A DNA stretch of 8,240 nt from CAYJBH01 sp964369445. GTDB lineage: Bacteria > Bacillota > Clostridia > Oscillospirales > Ruminococcaceae. The DNA is taken from the NCBI GenBank assembly GCA_964369445.1, contig CAYJFU010000075.1:1-8240 (forward strand). Reading direction: 5' to 3'. The position numbers were made by a program, and so were the translations under genes. Under the pieces are notes generated by a model, which worked only from the letters and a program-made list of their open reading frames with translations, made no database searches and had not been told where the DNA came from. Positions within the stretch are counted from its first letter, which is position 1. Every line of letters begins with the position of its first letter. Shown piece after piece: positions 1 through 6,119 of this stretch.

Positions 1-382
1 ATACCCTTTGGCACAGACTTTAAACCCACAGCAGTTGATGCTGAAACAGGCGCAGTAGCACCGGTGGACGTTGCGATACCGGTACAAAACTCCTCGCACC
101 CCGGCGCTAAGATGACCAAGGTAGTTATACTGACAAAACAAAGCAGGTTTGAAATTCTTAAAACAGCACTGGACAGCATCGGCATCACCGGTATGACGGT
201 GACGGACGTTCTTGGTTGCGGTATGCAAANNNNNNNNNNNTGATCTGCTACTTGAAACGGTCAAAAAAGCGCTTTACACCGGCAAAGTCGGTGACGGCAA
301 GATATTTGTCTATGACGTAGAAAACGTAATTAAAGTCAGGACAGGTGAGCAAGGCTACGATGCTTTGCAGGATGAGGCTTAA
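1..382 (+). CDS. Ammonium transporter, C-terminal P-II (GlnB/GlnK-like) domain; 5' partial, with gap
   Basis: This is the 3' end of an Amt ammonium channel fused to a P-II nitrogen-sensing domain. Frame 1 is open from base 1, so the gene starts outside the window. It gives a linker rich in Ala, Val and Pro (to about base 108), then the first P-II strand and helix (TKVVILTKQSRFEILKTAL) and ITGMTVTDVLGCGMQ. After the N run the frame resumes at 242 with the P-II C-terminal half: the B-loop TGKVGDGKIFVYDV and the C-loop KVRTGE, stopping at TAA 380-382. The ATG at 112 has no ribosome binding site and the frame is open upstream, so a separate glnB gene is unlikely. In the family, P-II binds ATP/ADP and 2-oxoglutarate and gates ammonium uptake through its T-loop; here the T-loop falls in the gap. 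The frame changes across the gap, which I attribute to a wrong gap length. The Amt call rests on recalled clostridial Amt-PII fusions, since no channel helices lie in the window; P-II itself is clear. Confidence 0.85.
230..240. other. Assembly gap (11 N) inside the P-II T-loop
   Basis: Eleven N bases separate two halves of the P-II domain that are in different frames. To restore the frame the gap must be 1 modulo 3 in length, and 11 is not. Normal P-II proteins have about 31 residues here (T-loop and flanking strand), implying about 91 missing bases. The N count is therefore probably arbitrary. Confidence 0.85.
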
Positions 383-419
383 GCTATGGTCCGTTAACCT
401 GCACAAAGATATAATATTT

Positions 420-463
420 TTTAAGAGTACCTCCCCGCCTGTGGCGTGGGAGGTGCTCTTAAA
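420..463. terminator. Strong intergenic hairpin between convergent genes, possible terminator
   Basis: TTTAAGAGTACCTCCC (420-435) pairs with GGGAGGTGCTCTTAAA (448-463), 16 base pairs including one G-T wobble. An inner CGCC/GGCG extension has a TGT loop and a single bulged T. It sits between the stop of the Amt-PII gene (382) and the stop of the convergent sulfatase (542), the expected place for a shared terminator. It is atypical because the T run (415-422) lies before the stem on the plus strand and no clear U tract follows on either strand. It may instead act as a 3' stabilising or RNA-processing structure. Confidence 0.6.
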
Positions 464-541
464 TGAAACCAAATTCGATAACACTGTGTCAGCACTATCT
501 TAGTTGTGTCCAAACTACTGTTCAAACAGTGTCAACACGCC

Positions 542-2011
542 CTAGTATTTTTTACTGTCAAACGTGTACTTTTCAACGAGTGCCTTTGCCCCTGTCTCAC
601 GGCCGGTCGCTTTTAGACGCTCGACATACTTGTTAAACTCACCGCGCGAGTGCAGTGGGCCGCCCTCTTTCATCACCGTCCACATGGGGTCGACATCGTA
701 AGGCGATGTTTTCATCATGTCGTACTCCCAGTCCAAAATGAGTTTTGCACCTTTTGCAACCACCTCGGGGCGCTCGCTTGCGAGGTTGTGCTGTTGGTGT
801 GGATCTTTTACAATGTCAAACAGCATTTCATCGTCAAAGATGTGATATCCGCCATGCACCGTGCGTATGTACAAATAGTCCTCAAATCTCACCGAGCGCT
901 GGCACACATGTGCACACTGGTTGAGGAACACTGCCGGTTGCGACTGCTCCTTTCCGCTTGTCAAAACCTCGGCATAACTTTTGCCGTCCCAGCGCTTGTA
1001 AGGCTCTACTTTCAGCAATTCTGCCATCGTCGGTGCAAGGTCGATATTAGCGTGCAAACCGCCGTCGACATGACCGCTTTTCATGCCCGGCCATTTTATT
1101 ATCATCGGTATGTTACAGCAGGGGTGATCCGCTGTCGCGTGCTCGGCATAAATGCCAAGTTCGCCCATGTTTTCACCATGATCCGAGGTGATTATTATGG
1201 CGGTGTCGTCGTAGATGCCCTTATCCTTTAACACTTTTATCAACATTGCAAGGTTGTCATCGGCAAAGCGTACACCGCAGTCGTACATGTCCATAAAGTC
1301 CTTGACGTCCTTTACAGAGTGCAGACTGCCTGCCTGACGCGGATACTCCTCATTTGTCGAGTCATCCCACATCGCAACTTCGCGCGCACTGTGTGGGCCG
1401 ATGTGCTCGTAATGTTCTTTAAACACCTCGTCCGTTATCCAGTCATCGGCAAGCGGTACGTCCTTAAACGGGTTGCCAAAACCCTCCGGCGCACGGTACG
1501 GGGTGTGCGGATCCCATATGTGGTAGTGCAAGAACCAGTTGTCCTTGTCTGCATTACGTGACAACCAGTCCAGTGCGATAGGCGTAACCTCTTCGGCGGA
1601 CTCCATACCACCTTTGCCCATGTTGTGCATCTCGTTAAAACCTGCGTTAAACCACCAAGAGGAATGACGCTCGGCAAATGTGCTTATCGACGCAGTATAG
1701 TAACCGGCCTTACGGAAGACATTAAACAGGTTGTTGTCGCTCACCTCATCGCGGAAAGAACGGCTTTCGCCCTCAAGTCGAATGTCCGCCGCTGTGCCGC
1801 CGTGTCCTACAACACCGGAGTGTATGCCGTACATACCCGTCACGAGCGATGCGCGCGAGGGCAGGCAGGGAGCGTTTGGTGTGTAGTAGTTGTCAAAGCG
1901 TACACCCTCTTTTGCGATGGCGTCAATGCAGGGTGATGTGTCACGACCGTAGCCGTAACAGCCCAGATGGTCCGGGCGGAGTGTGTCGATGTCTACGAAT
2001 AAAACTCTCAT
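542..2011 (-). CDS. Type I (formylglycine) sulfatase, cytoplasmic
   Basis: A 489-residue protein of the sulfatase / alkaline phosphatase superfamily, which hydrolyses sulfate esters. The N-terminus VDIDTLRPDHLGCYG supplies the first metal-binding aspartates (Asp7, Asp9). CLPSRASLVTG (Cys49) is the sulfatase signature, in which Cys would be converted to formylglycine. HIWDPHTPY (about 164-172) and TSDHGEN (Asp277, His278) give the remaining active-site and metal residues, followed by IKWPG (about 305-309). The length is normal for the family. I chose ATG 2011 because GGAGG stands 5 bases upstream; a TTG nine codons earlier has no properly spaced site. No signal peptide or membrane segment is visible, so the enzyme probably acts in the cytoplasm on an imported substrate. 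The maturase needed for formylglycine is not in the window. Substrate is unknown; a phosphonate or phosphate monoester hydrolase in the same fold is possible. The gene converges on the Amt-PII gene. Confidence 0.9.
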   Translation of the reverse strand: MRVLFVDIDTLRPDHLGCYGYGRDTSPCIDAIAKEGVRFDNYYTPNAPCLPSRASLVTGMYGIHSGVVGHGGTAADIRLEGESRSFRDEVSDNNLFNVFRKAGYYTASISTFAERHSSWWFNAGFNEMHNMGKGGMESAEEVTPIALDWLSRNADKDNWFLHYHIWDPHTPYRAPEGFGNPFKDVPLADDWITDEVFKEHYEHIGPHSAREVAMWDDSTNEEYPRQAGSLHSVKDVKDFMDMYDCGVRFADDNLAMLIKVLKDKGIYDDTAIIITSDHGENMGELGIYAEHATADHPCCNIPMIIKWPGMKSGHVDGGLHANIDLAPTMAELLKVEPYKRWDGKSYAEVLTSGKEQSQPAVFLNQCAHVCQRSVRFEDYLYIRTVHGGYHIFDDEMLFDIVKDPHQQHNLASERPEVVAKGAKLILDWEYDMMKTSPYDVDPMWTVMKEGGPLHSRGEFNKYVERLKATGRETGAKALVEKYTFDSKKY

Positions 2012-2159
2012 TGAACCTCCGATTTTTTTTATTGTCAATCAAATTTATTTTCTTATTCTCCCCTTTCGTTGATATGAGGAGAGCAGATTGTAAGTTTATA
2101 ATATTTTGCTAGATAGGGTTGACACGGGTTGAAATGAGCAGATTTTGAGTGATGTTTTT

Positions 2160-2165
2160 ATTATA
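2160..2165 (-). promoter_or_regulatory. Possible -10 box for the sulfatase gene
   Basis: TATAAT on the minus strand, about 150 bases upstream of the sulfatase ATG. The position 17 bases further upstream reads GGAGTG, a poor -35, and overlaps the hairpin assigned to the upstream operon's terminator. This is a weak call; the sulfatase could also be read through from that operon. Confidence 0.3.
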
Positions 2166-2166
2166 C

Positions 2167-2200
2167 AAGAAAGAAAAAGATACACTCCTTTGTGGAATGT
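2167..2200 (-). terminator. Probable rho-independent terminator of the amidase operon
   Basis: On the minus strand ACATTCC (2200-2194) pairs with GGAGTGT (2188-2182) around an ACAAA loop, seven pairs with one G-T wobble. A T-rich run, ATCTTTTTCTTTCTT, follows. It lies about 70 bases after the metallopeptidase stop (2271) and before the sulfatase, so it would separate the two transcription units. Confidence 0.5.
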
Positions 2201-2270
2201 GAATTTTGCTGACGCGGTAGATCGAAAATAGCGCCAAAATCTGCCAACTGAGCCCTTATGTCCACACTAT

Positions 2271-2792
2271 CTAAAGTTTTAAAAGCGCTCTGCGCTGTTT
2301 GTAGTCCGGAAACACCGAGGCCACAAGCGCCCAAAATTGTTCTTTATGGTGCTTGTGCACAACATGCGCAAGTTCATGCACCACAACATAATCCTGTGCC
2401 TCCTGCGGTGTCAGCATAAGCCGATATGAAAAACATATGACATTTTTACCGCTACAACTCCCCCACCTTGTGGCGGCGGAGGTTATTTTCACATCGGCAT
2501 AGCTTATCCCCATACGTTTTGAATAGTATTCCAGCCTTTTAGGTAACACTAAGCGAGCCTGTTTTTTCAACATGTCAATTTCGGTTTGCGTCAGCTCCGG
2601 CCTTTGCGGACTGCTCTGCATACGACGGACATGTTTTTCAATCCAAGTTCGCTTTATTTTTATAAAATTATTGATATGGCTTTGTGACATATATAGCGGT
2701 GCTCTAACTTCAACACTGCCATCCTTTAATATATGTATGGCGAGCGTCTTGCGGCGCGACCGCTTCAACGTATATGTCCCGCTATCAGACAC
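2271..2792 (-). CDS. YgjP-like zinc metallopeptidase (M48/DUF45 type)
   Basis: A 173-residue predicted cytoplasmic metallopeptidase related to E. coli YgjP and SprT-like proteins. The zinc site is HELAH (His139, Glu140, His143) followed by HKHHKEQFW, where His149 lines up with the usual third ligand. The family motif TRWGSCS is at 108-114. The N-terminal part (YTLKRSRRKTLAIHI...VEVRAPLYMS) matches the start of the domain, so the protein is complete although shorter than many members. The start is GTG at 2792-2790; the in-frame upstream stretch holds no other usual start before a stop, and no Shine-Dalgarno is visible. The GTG overlaps the last eight bases of the YjfB-like gene, which suggests translational coupling. 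No signal peptide. Substrate and physiological role are not known for this family. Confidence 0.85.
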   Translation of the reverse strand: MSDSGTYTLKRSRRKTLAIHILKDGSVEVRAPLYMSQSHINNFIKIKRTWIEKHVRRMQSSPQRPELTQTEIDMLKKQARLVLPKRLEYYSKRMGISYADVKITSAATRWGSCSGKNVICFSYRLMLTPQEAQDYVVVHELAHVVHKHHKEQFWALVASVFPDYKQRRALLKL

Positions 2793-2961
2793 GCATATTA
2801 ATAGCTATCGTGTCCGAGGGCGGCTGTGCCACGTTTGCCATCTCGACAATTGCATTGCCCTGTTGCTGCGCCAGATCCATCACGCCTTTTGCAAGCGAAA
2901 CATTGACCTGCTGCATAACCTGAGCACTGGAAATTGCCATACTCATTGCTGCTACGTCCAT
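2785..2961 (-). CDS. YjfB-family putative motility protein, 58 residues
   Basis: A short protein beginning MDVAAMSMAISSAQVMQQVN and continuing with VSLAKGVMDLAQQQGNAIVEM. This matches the YjfB family (Pfam 'putative motility protein') from memory: a conserved M-D-(IV)-A-A-(LM)-S-M N-terminus, a Gln-rich amphipathic helix and a K-(AG)-(VM)-(DM) segment. The ATG at 2961 has GGAGGT five bases upstream and lies 11 nt after the amidase stop, with the ribosome binding site in that gap. The stop TGA 2787-2785 overlaps the GTG start of the metallopeptidase by eight bases. The protein is Met- and Gln-rich, has no Cys and no membrane segment, and probably forms helices. The family is associated with flagellated Firmicutes but its biochemical role is unknown; no flagellar gene lies in this window. 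Confidence 0.8.
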   Translation of the reverse strand: MDVAAMSMAISSAQVMQQVNVSLAKGVMDLAQQQGNAIVEMANVAQPPSDTIAINMRV

Positions 2962-2972
2962 AAAAACCTCCG

Positions 2973-5362
2973 TTAAACCTGTGGTAATCCACCAAACTCT
3001 TTATAAAAACCCTCCACCGCTTGGATAAAACCTTGAGCGGTGCCGTATGCGGCATCATACACACCTTTTTGTGTGTAAAGTGTCTCATACTCTGTGGGAT
3101 TTATAACAAACCCATACTCAAACAAAACGCTCTGCGCCCCTGTGGCACGTGTTACGTAAAAATAACCGTCCTTTGCTCCCCTATTTTCACGCCCTGTGTA
3201 CTCGGCAACATTGTCGACAAGCGCCTGTGCAAATGCGGCGCTGTCCTGCTCAAAATAGTAGCACTCCACACCCTGCGCCTCTCCCCCATTAGAGGTGAGC
3301 GCCAAACTGTTATAGTGTACCGAGATGAAAAAGTGTGGTCGCGCCGAAACATTTGCAAGCAAACGTTCCTGCAAAGACAGTGTTGCATCATCGGTGCGCG
3401 TCATTATAACCTGTGCGCCAAGCTGTTCCAACCTTATCTTAAGGACATTTGCAAGGTTGAGATTCAACTCCTTTTCCGTCGGGCCACCCTGCCCCGATGC
3501 CATACCGGGTGCACCTGTGTCCTCGCCGCCGTGCCCTGCGTCCACCATTATGACAAAACCGTCAAGTGGCTTGCCTAGCGTTGTGTTTTGCTGTGGGGCG
3601 CGCTGTAAAAATATCGTCAGTTTTCCATCGTTATACTCAACAGTATGTCCCCATACAATATTATCACCGGACAGGTCAAATGTCAATACCGTCACGCCGT
3701 TTTCATCAATTTGCGTACCGACACCCTCCACAAGTTCGCCGACAACAGCATCGCCGTTAAATGTCGAGCTGTCAACGTCATATAGCTTGACAGTCAGCGT
3801 GTTCAAAACTCTCTCATCATAAACGGCAGGGGCACCGACGCCCTCAAAAGTCAACAGTTCACCGTCCTCTTGCGGTGTCACCGTTATGCCGGTCAGGGCA
3901 GGCTGTTCATATTCCCCGACAACGCTAGTGTTGTATGCCATAACCCAGTCGCCTGAACTGAGCTGATAGGCGTATGTGGTTTCTCCACTTCGTATCGTTG
4001 TGGCGCTGTCGACAACCTTAAACGTCGCGCCCTGTCGCAATGTTTCGCTGATGTTACTGTCACCGGAATAGTCATAAAGCGCACTTGCAATCGGCACATC
4101 CACCCTCACCATTGTCCCTGCCGGCACTTGCTGTGTGCCATCTGAGGGGTATGTTGAGGTGCCGCCGCCGGTGGGTACATATCGCTCAATATTAACGNNN
4201 NNNNNNNNNNNNNNNNNNNNNNNNNNNNNNNNNNCAGGTTGTCACCCTGTGCAAACTCGAATGTGTTATCACCGATTTCAAGGTCAACATACACACCAAA
4301 AAGTCCTGTCGGTGTAACATCTGCCACCGCCTCACCGTTGAGCAATAGCGGTACGGACGGGTCACATGTGCCGGTGATAAAGTAGTTTGCGGCGGTTTGG
4401 CGCAACTCACTGCTAGCCGGATAGGCTATTGCGAGCTGTTCTGACAGGGTGTAGGTCGGTAGCTGATACGGTTGCTGTTGTGCGGCGGCAGAAACGCCGA
4501 CTATAAATTCCGCTGTTACGCTCGGATATTCGCCGTAATAAAATCCATCCGGCTGATTTGTTGCCGCTGAATTAAAAAGCGTGTAGGTCAACTGTGTTAC
4601 ATCCTCCGAGGCGATGTCAAGGTATACCCTGGAAGCCGACTGCTGTGCCTGCTCCGACATTTCGGTGGGTGCAAATACGAAATCCGTCGCAAGTGCGCCC
4701 TCTTCTCCGTATAAAGAACCTGTCACGCGTCCTGCGAGCGTTTCGGGGGTTATGGTATTTACAAAATCGGCATCATCAAGCGAGGTCGCAGAGTAAAGCA
4801 ATCCTGCAACCGCATAGTTGTCGCACAGCGCCGATACTGTCGCCGCCGATTGCTCACGCATAAGCGACACATCAAGTTGTGTCACCACCGCAACGCCATG
4901 TTGTTCGGCGCGTTCAATGAGCACTACAAGCGGGTCGTACCCTGTCGGCAGAATGTTATCCAAAACACCGTCACTCCCTTTGACGTCATACAGAGTGACA
5001 TCCGCTACAATTGTATTGATTCCGTTTTGCGCACAAAAATCAACAAGCTCTGTTATAGTTGCATCGTTTTGCTCATCATCCACCGATGTAGGTAGCAGTT
5101 CATGTGTGCTTATTCCAATTGCATAAACGTTTTGAGGCATGTCAAACGGCTGTACCGGCGGTGACATGGCCGGCATTACTATAAACACTAAAACCGCAAA
5201 AATCATTGCAAGCAAACAAAATACAAGCACAAAAATTACAGCTAGTCGCTTTTTGTCATTCTTGCCCTTTGGCGCGTCGGTCGGGTTGTATGAATATGAC
5301 GTTTTTGAAACGTTTTTTACTCTTTTGGGTACATTTTTTTTGTTGTGGGGGTTATACCTCAT
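2973..5362 (-). CDS. Membrane-anchored multidomain N-acetylmuramoyl-L-alanine amidase (contains assembly gap)
   Basis: Cleaves the bond between N-acetylmuramic acid and L-alanine in peptidoglycan, outside the membrane. Domains in order: a Lys/Asn-rich cytoplasmic tail (1-39); one membrane helix (about 40-63); a TIM-barrel-like glycosidase-related domain (about 77-295; NTIVADVTLYDVKG, then DPLVVLIERAEQHGVAVV as in GHL10/DUF187-like proteins); and an Ig-like module (about 326-376, DPSVPLLLNGEAV) that runs into the gap. Beyond it are an SH3-like domain (about 4110-3920), a beta-rich AMIN-like domain and a complete Amidase_3 domain. Zinc ligands are His in DAGHGG (3531-3533), Glu in PTEKE (3474-3476) and His in ISVHYNS (3315-3317); the catalytic Glu is in LFEYGFVINP (3117-3119). 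I chose ATG 5362, with GGAG six bases upstream, over a TTG nine codons earlier. The start overlaps the upstream membrane gene by 11 bases. The frame differs across the N run but is open on both sides, so I treat this as one gene. Whether the glycosidase-like domain is catalytic is unclear. Confidence 0.85.
4198..4234. other. Assembly gap (37 N) inside the amidase gene
   Basis: Codon 376 ends at 4235 and the downstream frame begins with a split codon ending at 4197. The true gap must be 2 modulo 3 in length (35 or 38, for example), and 37 is not. Both sides are open and give consecutive domains, an Ig-like module then an SH3-like domain, so a real frameshift is not needed to explain the break. 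Confidence 0.85.
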
Positions 5363-5897
5363 TTGTATCTCCGCGCAACTTACGTACAAAGGTCACCGTG
5401 AGCAGACCAATAGCCCCGCCGACAAGTCCTGTCAGCAACTGCATATTATTAAACAGCTGTACCATGCGCTCCACATCCAAACCATTAAACATTATAAGAG
5501 CCGGTAGCAACTTGACCACACCAAAGAAAAGCGCAAGATATTTAACAAGCGCGGCGGCCAATACCGGTGTCCAATAGCGCATTATTGGCAACGATGGTTC
5601 CAAAACCTTGGGTGACAATTTGTAAACCAGTATATAGAGCAAGTTGCCGACAATAATCGCCGGTACAACAATAAACGTTATGTCCTGAAAATCTATAATA
5701 TACGTCAACACGGGCGTCAAAACCGAGAGGATTAGTGCAGCTCTAAAGCCGATAAAGCAGGTAAACAACACAAGCGCAATGTTTACGACAACATTTGACA
5801 GTGCGTGTGACACAAACGTCATCGACCACTGCAATGCTAACACGAGCACAGTGCAAATTGATGTAATAATAACTGTTTTTTTGAAGTTTGATTGCAT
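5352..5897 (-). CDS. Multi-pass membrane protein, ECF transporter S-component-like
   Basis: A 181-residue hydrophobic protein with about six membrane segments (near residues 8-28, 33-52, 53-69, 72-93, 107-131 and 153-170). A polar loop before the last helix (FNGLDVERMVQLFNN) and a Gly-rich LVGGAIGLL turn lead to a short basic tail. Size, helix count and the glycine-rich last helix fit substrate-binding S components of energy-coupling-factor vitamin or metal transporters, which pair with a shared EcfT/EcfA module. No such module is in the window. ATG 5897 has GGAG five bases upstream. It is the first gene of the minus-strand operon; its TAA (5354-5352) lies beyond the amidase start, an 11-base overlap that suggests coupled translation. 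The substrate cannot be read from the sequence. It could instead be another small membrane-protein family with this topology. Confidence 0.65.
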   Translation of the reverse strand: MQSNFKKTVIITSICTVLVLALQWSMTFVSHALSNVVVNIALVLFTCFIGFRAALILSVLTPVLTYIIDFQDITFIVVPAIIVGNLLYILVYKLSPKVLEPSLPIMRYWTPVLAAALVKYLALFFGVVKLLPALIMFNGLDVERMVQLFNNMQLLTGLVGGAIGLLTVTFVRKLRGDTNEV

Positions 5898-5929
5898 ATA
5901 TGCTCCGCTACTGTTGCCTTTTCAAAGAT

Positions 5930-5958
5930 ATTATACTATAATATACACGTGTTGGCAA
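5930..5958 (-). promoter_or_regulatory. Near-consensus sigma-A promoter of the amidase operon
   Basis: On the minus strand TTGCCA (5958-5953) is the -35, followed by a 17-base spacer and a perfect TATAAT (5935-5930). Transcription would begin near 5923 and the first start codon is at 5897. The spacer contains the 8-base palindrome ACACGTGT (5945-5952), which could be an operator half or chance. Confidence 0.75.
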
Positions 5959-5975
5959 TGAATATCAATCAATTT

Positions 5976-6004
5976 TTGTGCAACACTTTAATAAAAGATA
6001 AAAT
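5976..6004 (+). promoter_or_regulatory. Candidate promoter of the TcaA-like gene
   Basis: TTGTGC (5976-5981), a 17-base spacer and TAAAAT (5999-6004). The -10 matches the consensus at five of six bases, the -35 at three of six. Use of this site gives a leader of roughly 110 bases before the ATG at 6120. Confidence 0.4.
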
Positions 6005-6050
6005 CAGCAATATAAACAGACGAATATTTTTTCGTATTCTTCTCTCCTGT

Positions 6051-6087
6051 CGATACCGTGTGGGAAGAGTATCGGGATATTTTCCCA
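6051..6087 (+). promoter_or_regulatory. Candidate H-type pseudoknot in the leader of the TcaA-like gene
   Basis: Stem 1 is CGATAC (6051-6056) with GTATCG (6069-6074). Stem 2 is TGGGAAGA (6061-6068) with TATTTTCCCA minus its first two bases (6080-6087), eight pairs including one G-T wobble. The stems interleave, with a 4-base first loop, no base between the stems (6068/6069) and a 5-base last loop. The same arms could instead form mutually exclusive hairpins. It ends 32 bases before the ATG. It matches no riboswitch class I recognise, and pairing is inferred only by complementarity. Confidence 0.4.
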
Positions 6088-6119
6088 GATAGTGTCGTCG
6101 CGTGTTGAAAGGTGTTAAA

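Noticed and set aside
481..533. Three GTGTC motifs and the ACTGTT/AACAGT mini-palindrome downstream of the sulfatase stop
   Set aside because: Spacing is irregular and the stems are short; chance is a sufficient explanation.
650..1231. Long open frame on the plus strand opposite the sulfatase
   Set aside because: It is antisense to a sulfatase with all active-site motifs, and its translation shows no recognised domain and no ribosome binding site.
2012..2038. Nine-codon longer sulfatase start at a TTG
   Set aside because: The ATG at 2011 has GGAGG at ideal spacing, and family homology begins there.
2119..2124. TTGACA on the plus strand as a promoter
   Set aside because: No -10 box lies at a suitable distance and no plus-strand gene follows.
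2138..2244. Inverted repeat CAGATTTTG / CAAAATCTG as a small transposable element
   Set aside because: Only nine to ten bases match, no target duplication is visible, and the probable terminator and -10 box explain the interval.
2973..4127. Separate, unanchored amidase gene starting at GTG 4127
   Set aside because: The frame stays open upstream to the gap with SH3-linker sequence, and no ribosome binding site precedes the GTG.
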